64,000 bases of DNA. Origin: Candidatus Binatia bacterium (GTDB lineage Bacteria > Eisenbacteria > RBG-16-71-46 > SZUA-252). Made by a program: the position numbers and the translations under genes. The notes below the pieces were generated by a model. The model was not told where the DNA came from. It did no database searches and saw nothing but the letters and a program-made list of their open reading frames with translations. This document shows, in pieces, positions 17,103-25,693 of the stretch. The stretch is from the NCBI GenBank assembly GCA_035631035.1, contig DASQJL010000060.1:62001-126000 (forward strand), read 5' to 3'. Within the stretch, counting starts at the first letter, position 1; the number at the start of each line of letters is the position of its first letter.

Positions 17103-17118
17103 CGCAAGGAGTGAGCCT
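17103..17118 (-). promoter_or_regulatory. possible sigma-54-type promoter for the second Hsp20 gene
   Basis: Minus-strand AGGCTCACTCCTTGCG: GGC and TTGC at the right spacing but imperfect elsewhere, and the leader would be long (about 210 bases). It sits immediately after the IMPDH-family stop. Confidence 0.45.
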
Positions 17119-17133
17119 GCCTGCCAGCGGTCG

Positions 17134-18609
17134 CTAGCGGTCGAAGGATTCGCGGCGGGAAGCCGCGGAGAGGGCGATCAGATACTCCGAGGGGTTGGCG
17201 AGGACACGCTCGCGAACGCATGCGAGCGATTCCTCTCCCGCGTAGCTCACCGCGGAGCGTAGGTGTCCTCGGACGCGATGAAGCACGTCGCGAACGCCTC
17301 CGCGGTACGGCACCTGAATCTCCTGTCCTTCCGATGGGGTGTCGAGCGCTTGCTCCAGCTCGACCGGATCGGTGTCGTCGTACAGCGCCTGGAAGACCGC
17401 CTGGGGGGACGTCATGCCACGGTATATTTTACGCTTTTCCCGGCTCGAAGGGTCCTCAATTACGCGGCCCGGCGCTTCGTCCGTTCCCGAGAGCATGCTG
17501 CCGAGCATGACGGCGTCGGCGCCGCAGACGAGCGCGAGAAAGAGGTCCTTGTCGTGCCGGATCCCGCCGTCGGCGACGATCGGTGTTCCGTCCTCCAGGG
17601 CCATGCGCGCTTCGTGGATCGCCTGGAGCTGCGGCACGCCGGCCGCGGTCTCGAGCCGCGTGCGGCAGCCCCGGCCGGGACCGATCCCGACCTTCACGGC
17701 CGCGGCGCCCAGGTCCCGCAGGAAGCGCGCTCCCTCCGACGTGCCCACGTTCCCGCAGACCAGCTCCACGCCCTTTCCGAACCGCGCGCGAAGCGCCTGC
17801 ACCGCCTGCGCCATCACCTCGGAATGGCCGTGCGCGATGTCCACGACCAGGGCGTCGGCGCCGGCATCGAGCAGCGCCGCCGCGCGCTCCAGATAGTCGC
17901 CCCGGGCTCCGATCGCGCCGGCCACGCGCAGGCGGCCCTTACCGTCCTTGGTGGATTCAGGGCGCTCGCGCGCGAGCAGGATGTCGCTCTTGGTGATGAG
18001 GCCCCGGATCGTCCGGTCCGCGTCCACCAGCGGGAGCTTCTCGATGCGCCGCTGGTAGAGCACGCGCTCCGCCTCTTCGAGCGCGATGCCCGGAGCTCCG
18101 GTGACGAGGCGCTCGAACGGAGTCATGAAGCGCTCCACCGGTTCGGCCTCGTGCCCGGGACCCCACGGGATGTCGCGGTTGGAAAGGAGGCCCGCGAGCC
18201 TGCGGTTTCCCCGCTCCTCTTCGATGAGGATTCCCGTGATGCCGTGCCGCCGGATCACGTCGCGCGCCTCGCGGAGACTGGCGGCGCGTGGGAGGCAGAG
18301 CGGCTCCTCCACCACCCAGCCGTGGCTCCGCTTGACGCGCTCGATCTCCGCGGCCTGGTCTCCGATCGGGAGCGCGCGGTGCACGACGCCGATGCCCCCC
18401 TCCAGCGCGAGCGCGCGCGCCATCGGACCCTCGGTCACGCTGTCCATGTTCGCGGAGACGATCGGCAGCTCGAGCGCGATGGCGCCCGTGAAGCGACCCG
18501 TGAGACGCACGTCGCGGCGTGAGCCGACGCGCCCCTGGCCGGGCCGGAAGAGGAAGTCGTCGAACGTCCGGCCGTCGAAGAAGCCGCGCTCCTGGCCGGA
18601 CGGTCTCAG
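17134..18609 (-). CDS. IMP dehydrogenase/GMP reductase family protein with CBS domains, probable CTG start
   Basis: 491 residues if begun at CTG 18609. That CTG follows AAGGAG by five bases and restores the family's first strand (GRTFDDFLFRP). The GTG at 18510 would remove it, and no ATG, GTG or TTG lies between. PIVSANMDSVTEGPMARALALEGGIGVVHR and the CBS pair (about 130-245) are family-typical. The nucleotide loop reads GIGPGRGCRTR instead of the usual GPGSICTTR, although the catalytic Cys is kept, and the flap has RGMTSPQAV. It acts on IMP or GMP; the altered loop makes the exact reaction uncertain, and the GuaB1/GuaB3 types are alternatives. Confidence 0.82.
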   Translation of the reverse strand: MRPSGQERGFFDGRTFDDFLFRPGQGRVGSRRDVRLTGRFTGAIALELPIVSANMDSVTEGPMARALALEGGIGVVHRALPIGDQAAEIERVKRSHGWVVEEPLCLPRAASLREARDVIRRHGITGILIEEERGNRRLAGLLSNRDIPWGPGHEAEPVERFMTPFERLVTGAPGIALEEAERVLYQRRIEKLPLVDADRTIRGLITKSDILLARERPESTKDGKGRLRVAGAIGARGDYLERAAALLDAGADALVVDIAHGHSEVMAQAVQALRARFGKGVELVCGNVGTSEGARFLRDLGAAAVKVGIGPGRGCRTRLETAAGVPQLQAIHEARMALEDGTPIVADGGIRHDKDLFLALVCGADAVMLGSMLSGTDEAPGRVIEDPSSREKRKIYRGMTSPQAVFQALYDDTDPVELEQALDTPSEGQEIQVPYRGGVRDVLHRVRGHLRSAVSYAGEESLACVRERVLANPSEYLIALSAASRRESFDR

Positions 18610-18776
18610 CTTCGCTCCTTCGCCGCGAGACGGTTCAAGGGATTTCCTCCACGTCGAGTGCGATGCCCAAGGCTCGGCGAAAGTTGCAGGACAATATTAC
18701 AAGGACCCGCGCGCCGCGAACGAACCGCGACGGGTAAGCCGAGGCGGCGTCCCGCGACTCGTCGATGTCAGGACGC

Positions 18777-18792
18777 GGGCATGCGTGTTGCT
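18777..18792 (+). promoter_or_regulatory. sigma-54-type promoter for the BON gene
   Basis: GGGCATGCGTGTTGCT: GGCA, G and TTGCT match, spacing ten. The leader is about 38 bases. Confidence 0.68.
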
Positions 18793-18840
18793 GTATCAAA
18801 TCAAAGTATAGCTTGGTTCTGCACCACGGGAGGAGCCTCC

Positions 18841-19470
18841 ATGATCCGCTTTCCGAACTTCTATCGCGGTCTCGTGCTGGGTGCGGGACTCATGTACCTC
18901 CTCGACCCCTCGCGGGGTCGGACGCGCCGCGCGCGGCTTCGCGACCGCATCACCGGGGCTCTCGCCGACAGCCGCGAATTCCTCGATGACGCGCTCCGCA
19001 CCGGGGGGACGACCGCGGGTTCCGAGTCGGTCCCCCGACCCGATCAAGCATCGGATGAGGCGATCGTCGCGCGCGTCCGGGCGAAGCTCGGCCGCTACGT
19101 CGCGCATCCTCGAGCCGTATCGGTGGAGGCGCGCGACGGATCGGTGACGCTGAACGGACGCATCCTTCGCGGCGAGGCGGAATCGCTGATCGGCGCGGTG
19201 TCCTCGGTTCGCGGCGTGCGCGAAGTCCTGAATCGCCTGGAGCCGCACGATCCCGACGACAAAGTCCCCGAGCTCCAGGGAACGTCCCAGGGATCCCGCC
19301 CCCGCCTCTTCGATTCGACCCCGGCGATGCCCGCCGGGCTGCAGCTCCTCGCCGGAGTCCTCGGCGCCACGGCCGTGGCCTACGGCGCGGGGCGGATCGT
19401 GGCGCGCGTGCGCGCGGCGCGCTTCGACGAACTGGAGCGGGAGATGCCCGAATACGCGATGCTTCGATGA
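18841..19470 (+). CDS. BON-domain protein
   Basis: 209 residues. An N-terminal YtxH-like hydrophobic stretch (FYRGLVLGAGLMYLLDPSRGRTRRARLRD) is followed by a BON domain at about 78-140 (IVARVRAKLGRYVAHPRAVSVEARDGSVTLNGRILRGEAE) and a second hydrophobic Gly/Ala segment (about 165-185). BON domains bind phospholipid or envelope components and are common in osmotic and stress proteins. The start is ATG 18841 with GGAGGAG. It is a single-gene unit. Confidence 0.88.
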   Translation: MIRFPNFYRGLVLGAGLMYLLDPSRGRTRRARLRDRITGALADSREFLDDALRTGGTTAGSESVPRPDQASDEAIVARVRAKLGRYVAHPRAVSVEARDGSVTLNGRILRGEAESLIGAVSSVRGVREVLNRLEPHDPDDKVPELQGTSQGSRPRLFDSTPAMPAGLQLLAGVLGATAVAYGAGRIVARVRAARFDELEREMPEYAMLR

Positions 19471-19841
19471 GACGCATCGCGTTCGCCGGCCCGCGGGCGC
19501 CGGGGCGACTGTCCGGGTCGCGCCGTGACGCCCCGCGGGTCCGGTCCGTGCGGAACGCGTCCCGCTGACTCCCTCAACGACCCCGACGACAGACATTCTC
19601 GCGCTTAGGATTGACGTTCCCGGTGTTCGATCAGGAACACATCGAACGGAGAGTTGTACAAAGTGCGGGGCCCTTCGCGACGGACAACGTGAGCCCGATG
19701 CGCCGGAAGCCACAGCGACTTCGAAGGATGGAAGGCCCCCGGCGGGTGGCACGTCAGTTGCTCAATCTCCCATCGCATACCAACGTGTTTCTCGCACCAC
19801 GACCGAGCACCGCGTTCGGGCTCGTCAGATCGGAGCAAACC
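19471..19841. other. intergenic region upstream of the kinase-fold gene
   Basis: About 370 bases. The sigma-54-type promoter lies at 19747-19762. Inverted repeats GTGTTC-N6-GAACAC (19623-19640) and GTTCGAT-N9-ATCGAAC (19625-19647) overlap each other about 110 bases further upstream, a distance suited to an activator site. No coding sequence is seen. Confidence 0.55.
19747..19762 (+). promoter_or_regulatory. perfect-consensus sigma-54 promoter
   Basis: TGGCACGTCAGTTGCT matches TGGCACG-N4-TTGCW at all fixed positions. Transcription would start near 19773, which rules out the upstream in-frame ATG at 19611 and supports ATG 19842. Confidence 0.82.
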
Positions 19842-20930
19842 ATGACCCACATCAGCAGCCGCGGTTACGAGTCGCGCGAGACTGCCTCGTCGCCTCCGAT
19901 GGACGCGAGGCATGGAGATCCCATTCTGGACCCGAGCCGCGCGTCGCGGATTCTTCAGAACGCCATCTCCGATTCAGGATGGTTCGTCCAGGAGGTGCGT
20001 TCGGTGGACGTGCTGAGCGAGCGGCCCGACAAGCGCCGGACGCTGCGTTTCCGCGTGAGCGCGCGCCGGGCAGGCTCCCCCTTCTCGGAGGTCACGTGGC
20101 ATGGCCTGCAGTACCGCTCCGGCGAGGGAGACCGGATGCTTCCCGTCCTTCGCTTCCTACGCGCGGCGGCCGCTCCCGAGATCCGCGTTCCCGTTCCGCT
20201 CGGCTATGCGCGCGAGCACCGGCTTCTGATCCAGACCACAATGGACGGCCGCCCGCTCGCGGGCGTGCTGGAGGACCCGATCGAGAGCCGCGTCGCGGCC
20301 AGCCTGAAGCGGCTCGGCCGGGCGTTGGCCTCCTTCCATGCGATCCGCTCGCCCGGGCCCTCCGCGCGAAGCACCGAACGTCCCGCCTTCGGGCGATGGG
20401 ACGCGGCCGCCGAGGCGCAGGCCCTGGACGAAGTCGTGGCCCGTCTCCGCCAGTCCGGGATCGACGGGCGAACGGCCGACCGGCTGCGCGACGGAGCCGG
20501 ATCCCTGAAGGCCGAGCTGATCGACGACGGCGGGGTGTCGCGAAGCCCCTCAATGGTCCACCGGCAGCTCCGCCCCACGCATGTCATCTTCGGAGCCGAC
20601 GGGATCTCCGTGGTGGACCTGGACGACGCGTCGTTCGCCGAGCCGGAGCTGGACCTCGGCACGCTGATCGCGCACATGATGCTTTCCGATCTGAAGCGGA
20701 GCAGCGAGGCGAGGATGGCCGCCGCTCGGGCGGATGCCTTGCGCGCCGGATACCTCGGGGGCGGCGTGCTCCGGCCGAATCGCCTGGCCGCCTACACCTC
20801 GGCGGCGCTCCTGCGATTGGCCGCCGACGAGAAGTCGAAGAACGGCGGGGTCGGCGCGCCCGACTGGACGCGGCTCACATCGCTCGTGATCGAGGAAGCG
20901 CTTCCGGAACTGAGCGGCGCGAGGGCTTGA
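19842..20930 (+). CDS. aminoglycoside-phosphotransferase-like kinase-fold protein
   Basis: 362 residues. The C-terminal half resembles APH/choline-kinase folds: a MVHRQLRPTHVIFGADGISVVDLDDASFAEPELDLGTLIAHM stretch corresponds to the usual HGDLHPGNV-IDWE-GDP region, but the catalytic HGD is replaced by HRQLRPTH. The metal-binding region reads VVDLDDASFAEPELDLG. The N-lobe has RTLRFRV and LLIQTTMDGRPL. Substrate unknown, and the altered loop leaves activity open. The start is fixed by the sigma-54 promoter at 19747. It is a single gene, convergent with the M15 peptidase. Confidence 0.75.
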   Translation: MTHISSRGYESRETASSPPMDARHGDPILDPSRASRILQNAISDSGWFVQEVRSVDVLSERPDKRRTLRFRVSARRAGSPFSEVTWHGLQYRSGEGDRMLPVLRFLRAAAAPEIRVPVPLGYAREHRLLIQTTMDGRPLAGVLEDPIESRVAASLKRLGRALASFHAIRSPGPSARSTERPAFGRWDAAAEAQALDEVVARLRQSGIDGRTADRLRDGAGSLKAELIDDGGVSRSPSMVHRQLRPTHVIFGADGISVVDLDDASFAEPELDLGTLIAHMMLSDLKRSSEARMAAARADALRAGYLGGGVLRPNRLAAYTSAALLRLAADEKSKNGGVGAPDWTRLTSLVIEEALPELSGARA

Positions 20931-20978
20931 GAGCCCCCGCGCTGCTGGACGTCGGTAGGGCGAAGCGGATCCGAGGAA

Positions 20979-21953
20979 CTACCAGCGGGCCTTGAAGCCT
21001 CGCGTGTCCACGTGGACGAAGGGGCCGTGCACGCCGTTCGACGGGTAGGGGGAAAGCCCGCCGATCAGGTCGGGGTGGGCGGCCTCCACGCTCTCCGCCA
21101 CGTGAAAGAGAACCTGGGCGTCGGCGACCGTCGTTCTCCCGTCGCCGTTCAGATCGTCCATCACGCCGTCACCGTTCTCATCCACGAAGACATCCGAGGC
21201 GTCTCCGTACATGTGACGGCTCATGCTGGCGCGGCCGCCCTTGGGCCCCACGCCCTGCTCGTTGTACTGCGGCGTCCTGAATCCGGACATCACGTGGAGG
21301 TGGCTGGGCAGTCCGCGCTCCGCCAGCGCCGCCGAGATCAGCTCCAGCTTGTCGACGAGCTTCGGCTTGAGCACCAGCACCTTGGGCCACACGCCCTGCT
21401 GGTCGTGGGTCAGGAAGTCCTGGAGCTTGAAGCTCTGCGAAACGGGCGTCGACTCGTTCTCGGGCGTCACCTCAATGAAGCCGGCGGGCGGCGCGTAGCG
21501 GCCGGTCGTGGCCTTCTCCGGCCAGTTCCCGACGTAGTACCCGTTCAGGCGCTTCCCGTCCTTCTGCTCGTACGGCAGCAGCGACACGACGTAGAAGGGG
21601 TCGCCGTCCGGGGTCACGATGCCGAGATCGTGCAGACCGGGCTGAAGCTCGGCCGCGCTCTGAATGGAATCGGCTACCAGCTGGGCCTCCAGCGAAGCCG
21701 GGGTGTCGATGACCGCGCGAAGCCGGCCCGAATAGCCGAGCCAGGCGGCGGGAACGGCCCGCGCCGCAGACGGCCCGGCAACCGCCGGCTGAGCCGCATC
21801 GGCGGGAACCGCCGCCGGCATGGACGCGAGTGCTTTGCCCTCGGCCGGCGAACCGCCGTTCGCCAGACCGGCGGCGACGAAGCCGAAAACCGCCACGGCC
21901 GCCAGGAGCAGGGAGAGAAACAGCGCACGAGCCGATCGCTTGCGAAGAGCCAT
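20979..21953 (-). CDS. exported M15-type (DUF882/VanY-like) peptidase with Ca-loop insert
   Basis: 324 residues with a signal peptide (ARALFLSLLLAAVAVFGFVAAGLANG). The C-terminal half has SGFRTPQYN, the zinc motif SRHMYGDASD (S-x-H-x3-G-x-A-x-D) and the closing GPFVHVDTRG. Between them lies DENGDGVMDDLNGDGRTT, an EF-hand/dockerin-like double calcium loop. It probably cleaves peptidoglycan peptides in the periplasm, perhaps with calcium-stabilised structure. The start is ATG 21953 after GAGGTGG. No sigma-54 site was found upstream. Confidence 0.85.
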   Translation of the reverse strand: MALRKRSARALFLSLLLAAVAVFGFVAAGLANGGSPAEGKALASMPAAVPADAAQPAVAGPSAARAVPAAWLGYSGRLRAVIDTPASLEAQLVADSIQSAAELQPGLHDLGIVTPDGDPFYVVSLLPYEQKDGKRLNGYYVGNWPEKATTGRYAPPAGFIEVTPENESTPVSQSFKLQDFLTHDQQGVWPKVLVLKPKLVDKLELISAALAERGLPSHLHVMSGFRTPQYNEQGVGPKGGRASMSRHMYGDASDVFVDENGDGVMDDLNGDGRTTVADAQVLFHVAESVEAAHPDLIGGLSPYPSNGVHGPFVHVDTRGFKARW

Positions 21954-22170
21954 TGGAACCACCTCGGAAATCAGGATTTAGGACGCGGGACGGCGCGGTG
22001 GCGCCGTACATACTTAGACGATCGGCACGGCGGCGCGGTTCAAGGGAACCCTTTTCATTCCCTTGTAGGAATCGCATGGGTGCCGGGCTGGCGTCAAGAC
22101 ATATTTCGTTGCACAATAATAACTTATACTTTTGGGTGACGGGGGCACGTCCCATGCTGCCTGCCGCCGG

Positions 22171-22839
22171 ATGACGTGTTTCTACCTCGTTCGCCATGCC
22201 TCCCACGACCTGCTCGGCCGCGTCCTCGCGGGCCGCATGCCGGGCGTGCACCTGAACGCGCGCGGCCGCCAGGAGACCGACTGGCTGCGGGAGCGGTTCC
22301 GTTCCGTGCCGGTGGACGCGATCGTCACGAGTCCGCTCGAGCGGAGCCTCGAGACGGCGGACCCGATCGCGAGCGCGCTCGGACTCGTCCCGCAGATCGA
22401 GCCCGCCCTCCTCGAGATGGCGTTCGGCGAGTGGACCGGACGCTCCTTCGAAGAGCTCGAGAAGGTTCCCGGCTGGCGCGCCTTCAACACTTGCCGCAGC
22501 GTGACGCCGGTTCCCGGCGGTGAAACGATGCTCCAGACGCAGGTGCGGGCGGTGGCCGCCCTGGAGCGCCTGCGCGAGCGCCACGCCGACGGGAACGTCC
22601 TGGTGGTGAGCCACGGCGACGTGTTTCGCGCGGTGGTCGCACACTACCTGGGACTCTGCCTCGACCTGCTCCAGCGCTTCATGATCGAGCCCGCGTCGAT
22701 CACCACGCTCCACGTCGCCGGTCACGGCGCCACGCTGGTCCGCCTGAACGACTCCCCTCCGGCCTTCGAAGCCCGCGAGGATTCGCCTTCCCGAAACGGA
22801 AGCGCGGCGCCCGCGGAGCGCCCCGCCGTCGCGCGATGA
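22171..22839 (+). CDS. histidine phosphatase (phosphoglycerate-mutase-like) family protein
   Basis: 222 residues. The N-terminus YLVRHASHD carries the phosphorylated His in an RHA variant of the usual RHG. ARGRQETDWL, TSPLERSLETA and VVSHGDVFRAVV supply the other catalytic Arg, Glu and second His. The C-terminal 30 residues are Ser/Ala/Pro-rich. It removes phosphate from a small metabolite or sugar phosphate. It overlaps the next gene as ATGA, so the pair is translationally coupled. Confidence 0.88.
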   Translation: MTCFYLVRHASHDLLGRVLAGRMPGVHLNARGRQETDWLRERFRSVPVDAIVTSPLERSLETADPIASALGLVPQIEPALLEMAFGEWTGRSFEELEKVPGWRAFNTCRSVTPVPGGETMLQTQVRAVAALERLRERHADGNVLVVSHGDVFRAVVAHYLGLCLDLLQRFMIEPASITTLHVAGHGATLVRLNDSPPAFEAREDSPSRNGSAAPAERPAVAR

Positions 22840-24617
22840 TCGTCTACGGAGATCCCGCGCGCCGCGAGCCGCTCGAACGCTGTGTCGAGACGCTGAACCT
22901 CATGCTCGAGCAGGCCGAATCCGCGGACCTGCGGCCGGCGCGGGTGCGGGGGCTGGTCGAGCGCGCGGGCGAGCTGGAGCAGGCGCTCTTCGACGCCCCC
23001 GACGCGCTCGGAACGGAATCCGCGCGAGCGCGCGGTCTGGCGGCCGCCCGGCGCGTGACGACCCTGGCGGCGGAGGCCTTCGACCGCTCCTGCTCCGGCC
23101 GGGCCGCCGAAGCGCGCCGGGAGATCGGCGCCTCGCACCGCGCCCTCGCGCCCCTGCGCCGACGCGGCGGAACGCTCGTCGTGAAGGTGCCGGAGGGGTT
23201 CGCGTTCTACGGCCTCATGCTGCAGTCCTACCGGGAACAGGCGCTCGGATGGGCGCGCCATCACGAGAGCGCGACCGACCGGCGCGTTCTCGTGGTCGGG
23301 ATCCGAACCATCGGAACCACCCTTTCGGCCGTCGTCGCGGCGGCGCTCCGGGGACGCGGCTTTGGCGTCAAGCGGATCACCGTGCGACCCTCGGGACACC
23401 CCTCCGACCGCCGCGTGGAACAATCCCTTCCCCAGGCGCCGTTCGGCATCGTCGTGGACGAGGGTCCCGGTCTCTCCGGCTCCTCGATGCTGGCGGTCGC
23501 CGACGCGATGCGCCGAAGCGGCGTCGAGGAGATCGCGCTTCTCCCGGCCCATGCCCGCGGCCCCGGCGCGGGAGCGTCCGCGGAGCTTCGCGTCCGCTGG
23601 CGATCGTTCCGGCCCTACCCGGCCCAGGATTCGCCGCCTCGATTCGGCGATCGGACGCTGGCCGAAGAGCTCTGGACCGGAGTGCGGACGGCCTACGGGG
23701 AGCTGGCTTCGGCCACCGAGGTGGGCGGGGGCGCCTGGCGCACCGCGCACGACGGCGGCGAGCGGGCGTGGCCGGCGGTGCTGCGCGCCCTCGAGCGCTC
23801 CAAGCTCCTCTGCGCCTCGCGCGACGGTGCCCGGATCCTCTTCAAGTACTGCGGACATGCCACCGCGCCCGGGATGGAGCGAACGCTGGCGGCTCAGACC
23901 GCGCGGCGGTCCGCTCCCCTGGCGGCGCAGGGATTCGCGCCGCGCCTGCTCGGCGAGATGCACGGCTTCGTGGCCTGGGAGTGGGTGGAGGGGCGTCCCC
24001 TGGGGATTCAGGACGCCTCGTTCCCGTTCCTGGCGCGCATGGGCGCCTACATCGCGCGGGCGGCCCTGCCGCCGCTCTCCGCCGAAGAGGCGCACGAGGC
24101 GCGCGAGCGGACCGCGGCGATGCTGCGCGCCAATGCCGGGGAGACCCTGGGCGCCGATGCGGTGCGCGCGGCCGAGGCCGAGTTCCGGAAGGGCGCCGTC
24201 GAGAGGGGCGTCCCGGCGGCCGGCGACGGTCACCTGGCGCCCCACGAATGGGTCCGCTCCCGATCGGGATCGATCGTCAAGACCGACGTCGGCGGACACG
24301 ACGTGGATCACACCTGGACCGGGCCGCAGCCGGTGGTGTGGGACCTCGCCGGTGCGCTGGAGGAGTGGGACCTGCACGGGGCGCAGGCCGAGGCGCTGCT
24401 TCGCGGCTACCAGGAGGCCGGAGGAGCACCGCCCGGGCCCGCCGCCCTTCACGCTTACCGCACCGCCTACGCGGCGCACCGCGCCGGCCAGACCGCGTTC
24501 TTCGCGGAGATGGAGCGGGACGCCGCCGAACGCGCGCGGCTCGATCTGGCGCGAGAGCGCTGGCGCGACCAGCTGACGCGCTGTCTCGCCGGCGACACGG
24601 CGGGAGCGCCGCGGTGA
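22836..24617 (+). CDS. phosphoribosyltransferase-like/kinase-like fusion protein
   Basis: 593 residues. An N-terminal helical part (1-110) leads to a type I PRTase-like core (about 110-250) with VVGIRTIGTTLSAVV and the PRPP-loop-like GIVVDEGPGLSGSSMLAVADAM. The C-terminal half (about 310-585) resembles a small-molecule kinase fold: LLGEMHGFVAWEWVEGRPL, GDGHLAPHEWV in the place of HGDxxxxN, and VVWDLAGALEEW for the DFG-like segment. I do not know a characterised protein with this layout. Coupling to a histidine phosphatase suggests a small nucleotide or sugar-phosphate pathway. The kinase assignment is an inference. Confidence 0.65.
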   Translation: MIVYGDPARREPLERCVETLNLMLEQAESADLRPARVRGLVERAGELEQALFDAPDALGTESARARGLAAARRVTTLAAEAFDRSCSGRAAEARREIGASHRALAPLRRRGGTLVVKVPEGFAFYGLMLQSYREQALGWARHHESATDRRVLVVGIRTIGTTLSAVVAAALRGRGFGVKRITVRPSGHPSDRRVEQSLPQAPFGIVVDEGPGLSGSSMLAVADAMRRSGVEEIALLPAHARGPGAGASAELRVRWRSFRPYPAQDSPPRFGDRTLAEELWTGVRTAYGELASATEVGGGAWRTAHDGGERAWPAVLRALERSKLLCASRDGARILFKYCGHATAPGMERTLAAQTARRSAPLAAQGFAPRLLGEMHGFVAWEWVEGRPLGIQDASFPFLARMGAYIARAALPPLSAEEAHEARERTAAMLRANAGETLGADAVRAAEAEFRKGAVERGVPAAGDGHLAPHEWVRSRSGSIVKTDVGGHDVDHTWTGPQPVVWDLAGALEEWDLHGAQAEALLRGYQEAGGAPPGPAALHAYRTAYAAHRAGQTAFFAEMERDAAERARLDLARERWRDQLTRCLAGDTAGAPR

Positions 24618-24630
24618 CGCGCGGCCCGAG

Positions 24631-25428
24631 CTACCGGAAGCCGGCCCCGCCCAGGACGGGCTCGGCGGCCTGCCTCAGCCCCAGCTCCAGCAGCGCGTAG
24701 CGCACCAGATCGCCGAACCGCGGCGCGCTCATGCCCCACGGAAAGGACTCGTACCAGAGCCGGCCGGCGTGCGGCGGGCGCGTGAAGTCGTAGGAAGGGG
24801 CGGGGCGAAAGCGCTCCTCCTCGGCGCGGAACTTCCGGAGCGTGCCCCACTGGGTTCGATAGCGTGCGAGCAGCTGAAGCTTGCGTGCGCGCCCCCCGGC
24901 GTCCAGCCGGCGCACCACGTCCTCGGGCCGGGCGCCCCCCAGGAAGACCCCCGATTCGAAGCCGCCCCCGGGCCCCCGGTGATACGAGGTCATTTCCGAG
25001 AGCGCCGGGTGCGGCGACCCGGCAGCGCGCAGGAGCGCGATCGCGGCGTGGGCGGCGAACGCCGCGGCATCGTGATCGGGATGCCCCCCTTCGTAGGCGT
25101 GCGTGATCAGCACGTCGGGCCGCACCCGCTCGATGGTCTCGGCGAGCGCCCGTGTCAGCGCCGCGAGCCGAAGCGGCGCCTCCCGTTCCACCACGCGCAA
25201 CGCGAAGCGGCGGGAGGGCGGAATGCCGGCGAGCGCGAGCGCCGCTCGCGCTTCGGCGTCGCGCGCCGCGGCATAGCTCTCCCGGCTCTCGAACCCGCGC
25301 GCCAGCGCTTCAGCCGGGTCGCGCGGCGCGCCGTCGGTCACGTGGAGGACCGAGGCCTCGGAAGAAAGGAGAACGGAAGATGCGCCCACCGACTCGTCGC
25401 CGGGATGGGCTCCCACGACCAGGATCAT
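24631..25428 (-). CDS. PIG-L deacetylase family protein lacking the general-base Asp
   Basis: 265 residues starting MILVVGAHPGDES. PIG-L/MshB enzymes have AHPDDE, where His and the second Asp bind zinc and the first Asp is the general base. Here the zinc ligands His8 and Asp11 are kept but residue 10 is Gly. The second zinc motif HPDHD is intact. It may be inactive, use another base, or bind rather than cleave an N-acetylated sugar. Contrast the paralogue at 33489-34325, which has the full motif. It is convergent with the PRTase-kinase gene. Confidence 0.85.
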   Translation of the reverse strand: MILVVGAHPGDESVGASSVLLSSEASVLHVTDGAPRDPAEALARGFESRESYAAARDAEARAALALAGIPPSRRFALRVVEREAPLRLAALTRALAETIERVRPDVLITHAYEGGHPDHDAAAFAAHAAIALLRAAGSPHPALSEMTSYHRGPGGGFESGVFLGGARPEDVVRRLDAGGRARKLQLLARYRTQWGTLRKFRAEEERFRPAPSYDFTRPPHAGRLWYESFPWGMSAPRFGDLVRYALLELGLRQAAEPVLGGAGFR

Positions 25429-25612
25429 GCCCGATGGGCGGGCCGCATCAAGCGTGCCCCGCGAGGAGGAGCCCGCAACCTGCGGCCGGAATCGCCAAAC
25501 GCTGTTCCAGGGCGACGTTCGAAGTGCCCCAGCGACCGCGCGCGGGACGGCCCTCGCCCGGAGCCTCGACCTCGTTCTACAAAGTTCCGGGGCGGGCGGC
25601 CTCCTTTCCCGA

Positions 25613-25628
25613 TGGCATGCGGGATGCA
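25613..25628 (+). promoter_or_regulatory. sigma-54-type promoter for the LysM/lipoprotein pair
   Basis: TGGCATGCGGGATGCA: TGGCA, G and TGCA match with spacing ten. The predicted start is near 25639, with a leader of about 55 bases. Confidence 0.7.
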
Positions 25629-25693
25629 GGCTTGCCGGCGGCCCCGCACGCGTTGCCGGGGCGTAGGCGGAACCACCGATCGGAGGTGCAGTC

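Noticed and set aside
19611-19841. N-terminal 77-codon extension of the kinase-fold gene
   Set aside because: It would span the perfect sigma-54 promoter and shows no conserved sequence.
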